Shown here: one piece after another, positions 1-9,034 of the stretch
How the letters are laid out: the number at the start of each line of letters is the position of its first letter
How positions within the stretch are numbered: position 1 is the stretch's first letter
Assembly (NCBI GenBank): GCA_023376005.1
Contig: CM042148.1
Coordinates: 69,072,758 to 69,136,757, forward strand
DNA length: 64,000 nucleotides
From: Doryteuthis pealeii
Taxonomy: Eukaryota; Mollusca; Cephalopoda; Myopsida; Loliginidae
Direction: 5' to 3'
Program-made: the position numbers and the translations under genes
The notes under the pieces: generated by a model
Told to the model about the DNA's origin: nothing
What the model saw: only the letters and a program-made list of their open reading frames with translations
Databases searched by the model: none

Positions 1-1178
1 TTTTTGCAAGATTCTTTTCCTACTTAGTTGTCATTTTATTACCTAATTGTAAAATACTTCTGCTACGTGTCTATTGGCTTCAGGGGTCTCCCAGGACAGG
101 TGGAGCCGTTGCACGTATATCCTTTCTTTAGCCTTCCTGTTTTTTTTTAAGTATATTTTTAAAACCCCTCCTTCTTTCTTGTCAATAAAATCTGGATTAG
201 TCGGGGGGGGGGCGATTTCCTTTCTTCTAGATTTCTGTATTGTATCGGTGTTATCTCTTTTCCTATTGTTTATCTGAAGATGACATAATTTTCTTTGTAT
301 ATCTAAATAAGCGGGAATTGTCTCTCTAGAAACACCTGGAAAGGGGGTCACCTGTAGTGTATAATTATGAATGATACTTTAGTTTTATTAATTCAAAAAT
401 ATATGCAAACTAATTTCAGTATTTTTTTTTTTAATATTAAAAAGACTTTTTCCAGTATATTTTTACTGACAGAAAAATCAGGACTAAAAGAAAGAAAAAA
501 ACGAGAAAGAAAAAGTTGTTTTTGCCGAGGCCACCAATAAAGTTAGAATTTTAGATAGGGAAAAATAATTTATGGTAGTCGGTTCGGGTTTAGATTTGTA
601 GAGAAATATTTTTAATTCGAGTGAGAAGTAAGGATTTATTATTTAGTAAACACTTTTGGTTTAAAATTCTTGTTTTTTCCTGTGACATTTTTCCTGGATT
701 CGATTTTTGTTCCAGATAGCAACCAGTGAATGCTGTGAAAACAAGATTTTCACAGCTAAAATTTTCTTTCTTTTTAAAGATATTTATTTTCTAATTAAAA
801 CAAATACAAAATTAAACAGTGTAACTCTAAATGTAACCAATTAAAAAAAGAAAAAAAAAAAGAAAGATAAACAAAACAATTGAAACATAATAAGGTAACA
901 GCAGTTTCTTAAAAACCTTTAACAAAAGTTAAATTTAGCAAGAAACGTGAGAGTAGAAAAAGGGCACCGAACGACCTATGTCAGTGTCCCTGTGATGTGC
1001 ACTTTTTCATTGTGTGTTAAAGGACCTTTTCCTTTCGGGTCAATGTTGACGTTCTATTCCTGTTAAAAGTAGACTTGGAGACTCCTTTCTGACCCCCGTA
1101 TTTTTTTTTTTTTTTTAGACGAAGACCGGAATACTTTCGACTGTCAATCGCTTTGATTGTTATTATTAACAGTCTATC
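1..1178. other. AT-rich stretch, no feature seen
   Basis: Mostly A/T with poly-T and poly-A runs (near 421-432, 841-861, 1100-1118) and a short G run near 205. Short open frames on both strands show low-complexity composition and no recognisable motif. I see no gene or named repeat here. Confidence 0.6.
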
Positions 1179-1214
1179 TATTCTCATTCACTATCATAAG
1201 ATAATGAGTGAGAA
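1179..1214. repeat. Short inverted repeat (hairpin)
   Basis: ATTCTCATTCACTATC and its near-perfect inverse flank a 4 nt loop, giving a hairpin with arms of about 16 bp. It could be a remnant of a foldback element; nothing longer is paired outside it. Confidence 0.5.
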
Positions 1215-1387
1215 TGGATTTTTAATAACTTTTTATTTTATTTCGAGATATTTTATATTGATAAAATTAACTGTGGGATTAACATGAATTTGGGTTCAGT
1301 AGTACACGAACTCTGCCATAACTTCCGTGGGCGCCACTTGTTATGTAATGGTTAACAAGCAAGACTGGCAGGTTGGTTGGATTTTAC

Positions 1388-1421
1388 GACATATCAACCT
1401 TGTTGGGTTATTTTATGCCGA
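1388..1421 (-). repeat. Tail module (double hairpin), minus strand
   Basis: On the minus strand this reads GGCAT, AACCC, GGTT and ATGTCG in the order of the 3' tail module found throughout the window. No recognisable body remains attached. Confidence 0.6.
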
Positions 1422-1518
1422 AGACGTTCTGTTTTATTCATTCTTGATGGGTACTATTTTTATATTTGAAAAAAATCTAAACTCAATTTTTTTAAACAAT
1501 TTTTTTCTATTTAACTCA

Positions 1519-1656
1519 TAGATGGGACCCTAACAGGTACTACCACTCCAGGCCAGAGTGGACCTGGGAGTAATGGTGATGAAGGGGTACTCCACACTGA
1601 CCAAAACTCCAGAATTGGAACCTCACCACTAGATGTAGTTTAACATCGTACCCAGG
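1519..1656 (-). repeat. Element C, internal/3' fragment
   Basis: Reverse complement of the element C segment that runs from the GTCCTGG..ATGATG..TTAAACT part through GGAGTACCCCTTCATCACC to GTACCTGTTAGGGTCCCATC. It is truncated at both ends relative to the full copies at 5849 and 29411. Confidence 0.8.
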
Positions 1657-1675
1657 ACACTCTAGACTGGCAGGC

Positions 1676-1772
1676 AATTACTAATGAGTTCGAGTCTCAC
1701 TAGGTGCCCCATACATTCGGTTCTGTGTCACAACTAAGCAAAGCTTAGTACCTGTCTCAGTTCAAGTAAACA
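1676..1772 (+). repeat. SINE-F fragment
   Basis: Contains GAGTTCGAGTCTCACTAGG, a B-box-like GTTCGAGTC, then a GCCCCATAC..TTCTGTGTCACAACTAAGC segment. Similar order recurs at 29100, 40229 and 45935. The tRNA-like A box is poorly preserved here. Confidence 0.45.
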
Positions 1773-2119
1773 ATTTAGGTTTAAGATTCAGTTTTGTTGT
1801 TCTTGGGACTTTTTTTTTTTTTTTTTTTGTACCTGTGGATTCCTAAATCTAACCAGCATGCGAGAAAGTGAATGATATAGATTTTAAAATATAAACATGA
1901 ACATGCAGTTCATATTGACGTTTTTTGTGTAGTTATTTCTTATGGTTTTGTTTATTTTTTAACACATGGTTATGTGTTTATAAAGCAGGTATGTCAAAAA
2001 CGCGGGCTGCATGCTGCCCTCGGCAAGCACTCGTGTGGCCCACTCTGATACGGCGATTTTACAGTACCTCAGGTTTTAAAAAAATTTTTTTTTAATTCCA
2101 GGGCGAAAACTGTCGTTTA
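1773..2119. other. AT-rich stretch, no feature seen
   Basis: Poly-T run near 1810-1828 and general A/T-rich sequence; no repeat family or coding signal recognised. Confidence 0.5.
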
Positions 2120-2402
2120 TTGGTAAAGAAGAACAATTTCCTCGTAAATTCCTACCATAAAATAAACTGAACCCTCATTTTATGTCCGTGTTTTTGCAAT
2201 AGATGTTTTATTTTTCTTGCACCCGTTATTTTACAATACTAAATATATTTTCTTGATTCTTTATTCTTTAACAAATAAAGAAAATAAATTTAGTATTGTA
2301 AAATAACGGGTGCAAGAAAAATAAAACATTTGTTGCTAAAACACGGACATAAAATGAGGGTACTCTACTCAGGAATTTACGAGGAAATTGTTCTTTTTTA
2401 CC
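2120..2402. mobile_element. Foldback (MITE-like) element with ~115 bp arms
   Basis: GGTAAAGAAGAACAATTTCC at the left pairs with the reverse complement ending TTGTTCTTTTTTACC at the right. The pairing continues inward through TTATGTCCGTGTTTT, CTTGCACCCGTTATTTTAC and AGTATTGTAAAATAACGGG. Arms are about 115 bp with a few indels and enclose an AT-rich loop of about 45 bp. No transposase frame is present, so this is a non-autonomous foldback or a head-to-head insertion. No clear target-site duplication was found. Confidence 0.75.
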
Positions 2403-2844
2403 GGTTTATTTTCATTAGGACAATGTGTTAAGAAACAATCTGTTATCGACCCATTGTCTCTAACCCCCTTCCTTTGAGTTGTGAAAAGAGGAGGCTAACT
2501 CAGCCAATAAAAAGGAGTGAGTCTTTCCTTTTGCCTTCTCCTGCTTTCAATCAACACATGGCTATAATTGACAGTGTCACTTGTACGCTTTATTTTTCGA
2601 ACTCGGCCAGTAATATTCTTTTTTTCTATTTTAACAAAAATGTTTTTTTTTATATATATGTATTCAATGGCTTTTAGTTGATAATAAAGAATTAATAGCA
2701 ATCATTACTTTTTGCTATTAATATAGAAGAAGGATTTAAAGATTTAGTTGTCATATGCTGTACTCATGATAAACATATGTAATCCAAGCGGCCCACGGGG
2801 GCTACTCAATTAAACATGCCTGATATAAAGTATTCCTATCTAAT
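2403..2844. other. AT-rich stretch, no feature seen
   Basis: Two overlapping short open frames on opposite strands near 2474-2701 look like chance frames. No motif, repeat family or RNA gene was recognised. Confidence 0.5.
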
Positions 2845-3070
2845 ACAAATAATTTACAAACAATTGTAGTTCGTCGAATGTAATTATATAAAAAACATAG
2901 CTCACTTTATTTTTTATTAAGCAATTAGCTTTACGTGACTATTCTTAATATAAATATTTTGTTACACAAAAAAAAGTAAATAAACATACAATCAACACGA
3001 TTCCCTAACCTTTAGACATAAAATAACCCTAGACGTGTTGACATGCCGTTAAAACCAACCAATCAGTCAA
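2845..3070 (+). repeat. Family H fragment ending in tail module
   Basis: AT-rich family H sequence (ACAATTGTAGTT..AACTATTCTTAATATAAAT) is followed by GATTCCCTAACCTTTAGACAT and a tail module (AACCC..GTTGACATGCCGTTAAAA) at about 3016-3060. The same order occurs at 13505-14015 and 32540-32880. Confidence 0.65.
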
Positions 3071-3130
3071 TCTTGTTTGATAGCCGATTTTAACTAATTC
3101 TAATCCCATTTTTGCTCGTCCTGTAAAAAC

Positions 3131-3333
3131 AGGTTGGTCCGAAAGTCTTGTCACCGCTACATATTGTTTTAACTTTCGTTATATTTTGCTTTTGAATATG
3201 TAATTATTTTAACTCTAAAAGAAATATTTAAAAATTAAATTATTTTCTAGATTTTCGGGTTGTATGTAGTATTCTGTAATCATTTTACCTCTAAAAAAAT
3301 ACATAAGGGGTGACAATACTTTCGGACCACCCT
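3131..3333. mobile_element. Short TIR element (mariner-type MITE)
   Basis: The first 28 bp (AGGTTGGTCCGAAAGTCTTG...) are the near-perfect inverse of the last 28 bp (...ACTTTCGGACCACCCT). The ~203 bp unit has no coding capacity. The terminal sequence AGG.TGGTCCGAAAGT resembles Tc1/mariner-class ends, which is family knowledge and not proof. A TA target duplication is not clearly visible, so the outermost bases are uncertain. Confidence 0.7.
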
Positions 3334-3744
3334 AGACTTTCCAATAATTGTAGCGTTATTTATTTATTTGATCCACAACTGGACTGGTTGTCTCGTCACG
3401 CCGACATATTTAAAATATTCCGTTGTGATCATTATTTAAATTTAAACTTTATTAACCTATTTTTTTCTCTCTCTCTGTAATGAAACGTATTTAGTTACTC
3501 GTTATTTAACGGAGGAAGTGGATTTTCTTGTTTAATTAAATACTCTTTTTCGGGAGAAAGGGAATTACAGGTTAGGTGAGAGGAAGGAAATTAAGTAGGT
3601 CACTACTGTGAACCCTTTGAAAGTAGGAACTTCAATACCACATTTAAGTTGTCTCTCTAAACGTAAAATGGTTAATCAAATGGACCGTCTATTACAGGAA
3701 ACCAGTTCAAATCAGAGCATTAAATCAAATAATTAAATTAAACA
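3334..3744. other. AT-rich stretch, no feature seen
   Basis: Includes a short CT run near 3466-3476. No repeat family, coding relic or RNA recognised. Confidence 0.45.
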
Positions 3745-3925
3745 ACATACAGCATCCTTGTGTAGTTTCCATCTAGCTTCATTAAAGTCCAGGCAGTAGT
3801 ACAGCCATACAATAGTACTGTCACGGTTATAGTCCCTAAGTAAATTTGGCAGAGTGGAACTATTGTCGGTATCAACCGGACAGCGAAGGAGACTATCCTC
3901 TTTTCGCTAGCACTAGACTAGGGAG
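3745..3925 (-). repeat. LINE relic piece joined to SINE-A fragment
   Basis: At 3748-3840, minus strand, CAGCATCCTTGTGTAGTT..AAAGTCCAG..GTACAGCCAT matches the segment at 5155-5235 that encodes part of a LINE RT C-terminal region. At 3862-3925 it is followed by a minus-strand SINE-A tail piece (GGTATCAACCGGACAGCG..AGCACTAGAC..GGGAGATTG). Confidence 0.6.
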
Positions 3926-3950
3926 ATTGTTTTCATTGAGATTGTATTCG

Positions 3951-3998
3951 GCATAAAATAACCCAATAAGGGTTGACATGCCATAAAATCTAATCAAT
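3951..3998 (+). repeat. Tail module
   Basis: GGCATAAAATAACCCAATAA, then GGGTTGACATGCC, forms an outer GGCAT/ATGCC stem and an inner AACCC/GGGTT stem. It follows directly after the SINE-A fragment. Confidence 0.8.
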
Positions 3999-4004
3999 CA
4001 AGAC

Positions 4005-4198
4005 ATGCTGGGAATTACTGGAGAAGTAAGGATGAACTCCTTTAGTGACATTTTCCTATGGACACGGCCAGCAAAAACTTTCATTTGTCAGGCCTGTGCA
4101 GACACTTGGTACTGTCTAGAGGACTTAACAAGTGCATTGGCCGATAGGGAAGGATGGCGAGAGAGTCAAAGAAATCTGTTCTGTCTTGATGATTAGAA
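4005..4198 (+). pseudogene. LINE reverse transcriptase, C-terminal relic
   Basis: The frame starting at ATG 4005 encodes PAKTFICQACADTW, then LEDLTSALADREGWRES. This is the extreme C-terminal pattern HQLC.DTGC.LEDLP..M.DR.GWRERV of a common invertebrate LINE RT. The middle of the family sequence (the TPTHGHTSVG part) is missing between FLW and RPAK, and the frame runs into unrelated residues before the stop. It is a dead, 5'-truncated and internally deleted copy, and lies in opposite orientation to the related relic at 4700-5240. The assignment rests on the residue pattern only. Confidence 0.7.
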
Positions 4199-4446
4199 CT
4201 CTTCATTGTGATATAATGGAATGACCCATCTTCCCCGTACATCAACAGTGGTGATGGTTCTAGCCACTATTTAAGAACACACATATTACTCTGTGCAGAA
4301 CTCACTTGAAGTACTTAGACGACGGACTCTCCCCCTAATACTCACGTGTCCTTACTATATAACACATTGGTAGAGAAACACTGTTGCAAACACCAATTTG
4401 TCAGGGAGTTCGATCTTCATCACACTAAGGATTTACTTACAGTTAA
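4199..4446. other. No feature seen
   Basis: Moderately AT-rich sequence between a LINE relic and a 5S-derived SINE; nothing recognised. Confidence 0.4.
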
Positions 4447-4600
4447 GTTATGTTGAAAGCATTGGTTACCACTAGAGCACCGAAGTTAAGCAACGATGAA
4501 CCTGTTCAATACTTAGATGGATGACCATTTAAGCAACAGCAGGTACTGTAAGAAACCAAATGACCCGAAAAGGGTTGACATGCCGTAAAACAAAACCACC
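4447..4600 (+). mobile_element. 5S-SINE: 5S rRNA-derived head plus tail module
   Basis: At 4447-4552 the sequence follows metazoan 5S rRNA: GAGCACCGAAGTTAAGCAAC (A-box/internal promoter region), then CCTGTTCAATACTTAGATGG and ATGACCATTTAAGCAACAGC, then AGGTACTGTAAG. Substitutions such as CCTGTT for CCTGGT show it is not a functional 5S gene. It is followed at once by AAATGACCCGAAAAGGGTTG and ACATGCCGTAAAAC, a tail module shared with LINE-like families here. A 5S head joined to a LINE-type tail is the architecture of SINE3-class elements. A second copy, broken by insertions, lies at 62541-62966. Confidence 0.8.
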
Positions 4601-4699
4601 AACAAACTAACCAACCAACACTAAGGATTTGATAAGTGACCTTATGCCTGACTATCCTAAATTTATTAAATAACCACCATCATCATCAAGTCGTGCTGA

Positions 4700-5240
4700 T
4701 AGGATGGATTCCTTTAACTCTCTCTCGCCATCCGTCCCTATAGGCCATCACTCTTGGTAGGTCCTTCAGACGGCATCCAGTTTCCGCACAGAGCTGATGA
4801 ATGTAAATCTTTGCTGGTGTGTCCATGTGTAGGAATCCATAAAACATCGCTTATGAGATTCTCTGTAGGTCCTCTAGACGGCACCCAGTTTCCATACAGA
4901 GCTGATGAATGTAAATCTTTGCTGGTGTGTCCATGTGTAGGAATCCATAAAACATGCTTATGAGTTTCTCTGGTTCTCTGCAGGTCAGCCTACTTTGGTG
5001 TGTACATGTGTAGGTGTCCACAGGAGAATGTCACTTATGAGTTTGTCCTTACTTCTCTAGAATGTCTTGTCCGTCTTACTGGTGAGATGGGAGGTAGGTG
5101 GCAATACAGCTGTTTTTTTGTGGGCTGCTGCTTCCGGAATTCGTTCAAAACAGCACACAGCATCCTTGTGTAGTTCTCATCTCATTTTTTTCCAACCGCT
5201 TTGTTAAAGTCCAGTCGGTACAGCCATAGAAGTAAATAGA
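4700..5240 (-). pseudogene. LINE reverse transcriptase, C-terminal relic with internal duplication
   Basis: Minus strand. Reading from 5240 downward, the broken frames give WTLTKRLEK, ELHKDAVC, a H-L-P-P-like segment, RSKDKLISDILLWTPTH, then PAKIYIHQLCAETGC, LKDLPRVMAYRDGWRERV. This order is the C-terminal third of a widespread non-LTR RT (family knowledge). Several stops and frameshifts interrupt it. The HQLC..TGC segment is present twice, at about 4750-4830 and 4862-4960, so this copy carries a tandem internal duplication of about 110 bp. The same family is seen at 4005 (plus) and 14090 (minus). Confidence 0.75.
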
Positions 5241-5271
5241 CTGAATCCTTTGTTTATGAAAAAATGACCTG

Positions 5272-5325
5272 ATTCAGTATTAAATAACCCGAAAAGGGTT
5301 GATATGCTGTAAAAGAAAACAACCA
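5272..5325 (+). repeat. Tail module
   Basis: AAATAACCCGAAAAGGGTTG followed by ATATGCTGTAAAAG. It is the version closest to the 5S-SINE tail (AACCCGAAAAGGGTT) but no 5S head is attached. Confidence 0.75.
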
Positions 5326-5343
5326 AACTATAGTACTGTCACA

Positions 5344-5668
5344 ATTGGACACATGGCCTAGTGGATAAAGGAGTTAGGTTAAGACAGTTCTAAGTGACAG
5401 TTATCTCTAGACTGCAGGTTCAATCCTGGTCAGGAGAAGCAGTAACATAGAATAATAATTAACACAGCTTAACACCTCTACCCCAGCTATGGTTAGCGGA
5501 ATGAGAATAGGATACCTCCATGGACTGAATAAAGGATTAGGTTCAAAGTTCCGTGAGGGCTCCCGATTATGACAAGAAATACCTGAAGAAGGCAGGAGGG
5601 CATGTCGGCCGAAACGTACAGATAACAATGAAGATGAGGACAATAGTCCGAATAATACAAATGATACT
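5344..5668 (+). mobile_element. SINE-I: tRNA Leu/Ser-like head with hammerhead-like 3' part
   Basis: The head has TGGCCTAGTGGATAAAGG (A box, as in tRNA-Ser/Leu) and GCAGGTTCAATCCTGG (B box), about 62 bp apart. The body ends in CTGAAGA at about 5591, an AGGC..GGCC hairpin and CGAAACG, then GATGAGGACAATAGTCCG. CTGAAGA-hairpin-GAAA is the core order of a hammerhead ribozyme. Here the hairpin starts one base late and no stem I is visible, so activity is doubtful. A second near-full copy is at 36770. Confidence 0.75.
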
Positions 5669-5749
5669 ATAGTTCATTATACAATATTATTGTCATCAAA
5701 TTATTAACTTGAAAATATTTCAATTTCATCTTAAAAAAAAAAAAATTAC

Positions 5750-6545
5750 CTGACTCCATGTGCAGTATTAGACCAGGTCAATCTTTAAGTGGAGTACAGC
5801 TGGTTTGAATTCAATTTTTGTTCTCCTAGACTGTTTGCTTTAATGAAGCCCACCCTGTCGGCTGGGGTGTTAGAATGCACCAACTGCACCTCTGCAGAGG
5901 GGTAAAACTCCCCCAATGGGGCCACCTGTTGGCCGTGTGTGGCGACCCATGATGCTTAAGGATAGAACCCAGGTGGCTGAGCAGTCCATGACTTGCAATA
6001 TTCCACTTTAAGCTTTTCTTGGGCTAGACGGGCGGTCGGAGAGGCCCCCTCCGATCAATTGGCTGGTTGTGTCAAGCCCTAGCACCTATATGATTGCCCC
6101 AACCCTATTGCCCTTATGGCAACCCCCAATCCTTCTTATCATATGGGTACTAGAAGGCAATGGCTGAGGGTCTACATGTCCTGGGAATGACGTTAAACTC
6201 TATCTAATGGTGAAGTTCCAGTTTTGGAGGTTTGGGGAATGTGGAGCACCCCTTCATCACCATTGCTCCCTGGTCCACTGACCCGGAGTGGTAGTACCTG
6301 TTAGGGTCCCATATATGGGTTGAATAGAAAAACATGAGTTTATAAAAAAAATTGTATTATCCATTAAGAATTGATTTATTTCAAAACTTTATCGGCATTA
6401 AATGACCCATTGAGGTTGATATGCCGTAAACCAAAACCAAACTTTAATAGGCTAAGGACCCAGTCTGCCCTACTATTTAACCATAGCTGCAGGGAGAAGA
6501 GATGGGTTTATTCCTTTCATCTTTAGTACTATAATACATGAATTA
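5750..6545 (-). repeat. SINE-B copy split by an element C insertion
   Basis: Left part 5750-5848 reads, on the minus strand, the 3' half of SINE-B (AATTCAAACCAGCTG.., CTTAAAG..). It resumes at 6442 with GGCTAAGGACCCAGTCTGCC and the AGCTGCAGGGAGAAGAG segment. Element C (5849-6441) sits in the gap. CTTTAAT flanks the insertion on both sides (5838 and 6442), a likely target-site duplication. Confidence 0.75.
5849..6441 (+). mobile_element. Element C, full-length copy
   Basis: Starts CCACCCTGTCGGCTGGGGTG and ends with a tail module (6397-6430) and an A-rich CCAAAACCAAA run. Diagnostic internal blocks are GCACCTCTGCAGAGGGGTAA, GGCTGAGCAGTCCATGACTT, GGGCTAGACGGGCGGTCGG, GAGCACCCCTTCATCACC and GGAGTGGTAGTACCTGTTAG. 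No open frame spans it. It is a ~600 bp non-coding retroposon, probably mobilised by a LINE that recognises the tail. It may also be a truncated LINE 3' end. Confidence 0.85.
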
Positions 6546-7015
6546 AATATTTACTTAAAGTTTGAATACTTTTATGTGGTAAATAAAATACAATCAAACA
6601 ATATAAGAACATTATGCTAAAGAATATAGCTTATTTATTTATCTCTTCATTTGTTCATTATAACACGTAGGTTTTGTGTTAAAGCTTTTGATGTTACGGT
6701 TATGGTTTATGATTCACAAACGTTTTGTGCGGAACTAGGCATTTACCCAATAAGGTTGGTCGATTTTTCATTTTTTGAAAATATTAAATTAAATGAAAAC
6801 ACTGAAAGTTTGTATTGGTCTATTAAGTACTGATACCAAAAATTAGATCTTGAACTTGTACCAATTTTTGAGGAAATGGCATCAAATATCGTAGACAAAA
6901 ATGCACTGAAAATTCCTTGGTTTTGCAATAATGGAGGGGGGGCATATCTTTAATTTGAACCTTAGTTATAATTTTGTCATTTAACTTCATTTTGATTAAA
7001 ATAAAATTTTAGTGC
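6546..7015. other. AT-rich stretch, no feature seen
   Basis: Two short overlapping open frames on opposite strands (6651-6928) show no recognisable motif. No repeat was matched elsewhere in the window. Confidence 0.45.
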
Positions 7016-7380
7016 ATTTTTGTTGGCTGACTTCTGATTTAGGTCGGAAAATTAAAACAAAGTTTTTTGGTTGGTACCCAATGACAGTTTAACTACAGTG
7101 TATGAATTAACATTTTGCAAATTGGGTTACGGTTTTAGGGGATTAAGGTTGTTTTTAATTACGTATTGCTTAAAAAAATAAACAACAAAAAAACCAAATT
7201 AACCCAAATTACTATACATTTAATGTTGAAAAATATTTTTTTAAACTAAGGTTAATTGAAATTATACATTGCAATACTAACACAAACAACTGTCTCAATA
7301 ATAGATTCAATAATTAATTTCAATGGTTAATTAAATGTATAGTAATTTGGGTTTTTTGTTGTTTATTTTTTGCAAGTTTA
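7016..7380 (+). repeat. Family E copy 1, with inverted end
   Basis: Blocks CCAATGACAGTTTAACTACA, GGGTTACGGTTTTAGGGGAT and AACACAAACAACTGTCTCAA match 53945-54248 at about 95% by eye. In this copy the AAAAATAAACAACAAAAA and AATTACTATACATTTAAT segments near 7170-7215 reappear inverted at 7333-7375, making a foldback of about 45 bp arms. No coding frame. The second copy lacks the inverted end. Confidence 0.7.
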
Positions 7381-7409
7381 GGCAGGGGACTGTGGCCTGA
7401 ACATTGTGT

Positions 7410-7485
7410 CTATACATACTACAATAAAGATGAGGACATCAGTCTGAAATATTAAAATTATTCATATCAAGTCTCATCTCATGAA
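7410..7485 (+). repeat. SINE-I 3' fragment
   Basis: CAATAAAGATGAGGACATCAG followed by TCTGAAATATTAAAAT and a TCAAGTCTCATCTC end. It matches the 3' terminal part of SINE-I as seen at 5640 and 41450. Confidence 0.6.
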
Positions 7486-7518
7486 TACAGACAAAAAAAA
7501 AAAAGACCTTTGGTAATT

Positions 7519-7552
<34 letters not shown>

Positions 7553-7740
7553 TTAAAAATTAAAAAAAAGGTTCTTTTTAAATTCACATTCAGAAAATTA
7601 GAAACATTAAGATACCCGGGTATTTTTAAGTTTCTAATTTTCACCCTCTTAACTAATTGTACGTACCCCCCCCCAAAAAAAAAAAAAAAAAAAAAAAAAA
7701 AACAAACAAAAAAAACAAAACAAAAATGAATAATCATTGT
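7486..7740. repeat. Poly-T and poly-A tracts
   Basis: A 31-base T run near 7520-7550 and an interrupted A run near 7672-7710 preceded by a C run. The K- and F-rich open frames over them are artefacts of these runs. Confidence 0.9.
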
Positions 7741-7844
7741 AAACATAAATTGTCATATATTGCCGAGTGAGGGGATTTCTTGGCCTTTTCATACCAGAGA
7801 CACTCCTTCCAGCACCCACCTCCATCATTCCTCAGTATCTGTGT

Positions 7845-8015
7845 CCCTCGCCTAAAAAAAGTCGGCAAGGGCTGGGTTTATTGTCCGGTGTCTGAGACGT
7901 CTCTGAAGGGGAATATCAACGGAATCTAAACCGTTTTTAAAACTGCACCACAAGAGACTTGCTTTTTGCGGAGCACCACGCTTTAACCGACCTTGCGTTA
8001 AAAAGCGACGAAATG
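7845..8015 (+). repeat. Family O copy (GC-richer hairpin block)
   Basis: GGGCTGGGTTTATTG, then a C-GTGTCTGAGAC segment and GAAGGGGAATATC match the block at 59636-59695. Downstream sequence to about 8015 is diverged but still GC-richer than its surroundings. Function unknown. Confidence 0.55.
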
Positions 8016-8137
8016 CAAGACCCTCTTGAAAAAAAAAAATACTGTAACTTTTAAATCGCCTCGTTTTTATTTTAAATAATTCTTTTTTAAAATTTAAAAA
8101 AAAATTGATAAACAATTATTAGAATATTTATTAGAAG

Positions 8138-8170
8138 TTCTCTCTTTCTTTCTCTCTATCACTTTCTCTT

Positions 8171-8201
<31 letters not shown>

Positions 8202-8247
8202 CTATCTCTCTCTTCCTATCTTTCTCTTTCTCTCTTTCTCTCTCTTA
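8138..8247 (+). repeat. (CT)n/(CTTT)n microsatellite
   Basis: Imperfect CT, CTTT and CTAT units over about 110 bp; a polypyrimidine strand. Confidence 0.95.
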
Positions 8248-8901
8248 TTGATAACTTTATATGAAACTATGATGACCCCCCCAAGAAGATATTGATGTGT
8301 CAACAAATCAAGGAATGTTATTTTAAAGCATGTGAATTGTAAAAAAAGAAAAATCAATTTATTCTAATCTTATCTTTTGTATAGAAATTAAAATAAATCG
8401 ATTATTTTCTTAATTCTCTATTCATGATTATTGATCTCAACTTAACTAGATTTCGTTATCCATCTTAAGATTTTATTTAAAAATTCGAATGTGATTTATT
8501 CGCCCCCCTCCGTCTTACTCCCCCCCCCAGCCTTTTTCTTTAATGAGGAATAACGAAAGTAAGTGAGTGGGTGTGTGCGTGTTCGGTACTCTGTGCATGT
8601 TATATATAATGTGCACTACAACGCATTGATGACGATATCTCTGGCATCAGAATCTATTTATAAATTGTCGTATTCGAAGCCAATATCTAAGATCGATGGC
8701 GAGGCGAGCTGGGGGGGGGAGAGTGTTGTTAGATTCATACACATGTAATTCTTCCTTCCTTTCTTACTTCCTTTATTTTTTTAAAATATTTTATTTTATT
8801 TTTATTTTTAAATGATAACCTTATTTCTGATCTTTGCTGATCCAGAAAAAGATGTTTTCCTTATTTTAATTTTTTGACAAAAAAAAAAAAGAAGAAAAAA
8901 A
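8248..8901. other. No feature seen
   Basis: AT-rich with short C and G runs near 8275, 8505-8528 and 8711. A 61-codon frame at 8563 has no recognisable motif. Confidence 0.45.
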
Positions 8902-8954
8902 AGACGTTTTCTCATTCTTAAATAATATTATTATTTAAGAATGGGAAAACGTCT
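8902..8954. repeat. Inverted repeat, 24 bp arms
   Basis: AGACGTTTTCTCATTCTTAA pairs with TTAAGAATGGGAAAACGTCT around a 5 nt AT loop, with one mismatch. It looks like a tiny MITE remnant and abuts an (ATT)n array. Confidence 0.7.
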
Positions 8955-8956
8955 AA

Positions 8957-8995
8957 TTTATTATTATTATTATTGTTGTTGTTGTTATTATTTTC

Positions 8996-9032
<37 letters not shown>

Positions 9033-9034
9033 TA
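8957..9034 (+). repeat. (ATT)n microsatellite
   Basis: ATT/GTT triplets in two blocks split by TTTTCACTC. (ATT)n arrays in this window also mark LINE 3' ends (see 36065 and 40017), so this may be an old LINE tail, but no LINE sequence adjoins it. Confidence 0.9.

Noticed and set aside
4447..4552. Functional 5S rRNA gene
   Set aside because: Several conserved 5S positions are changed, there is no downstream T-run terminator, and it is fused to the retroposon tail module.
5407..5643. 78-codon minus-strand frame, with similar ones at 18615 and 36852-37140
   Set aside because: Antisense of SINE-I. It recurs only because the repeat recurs.
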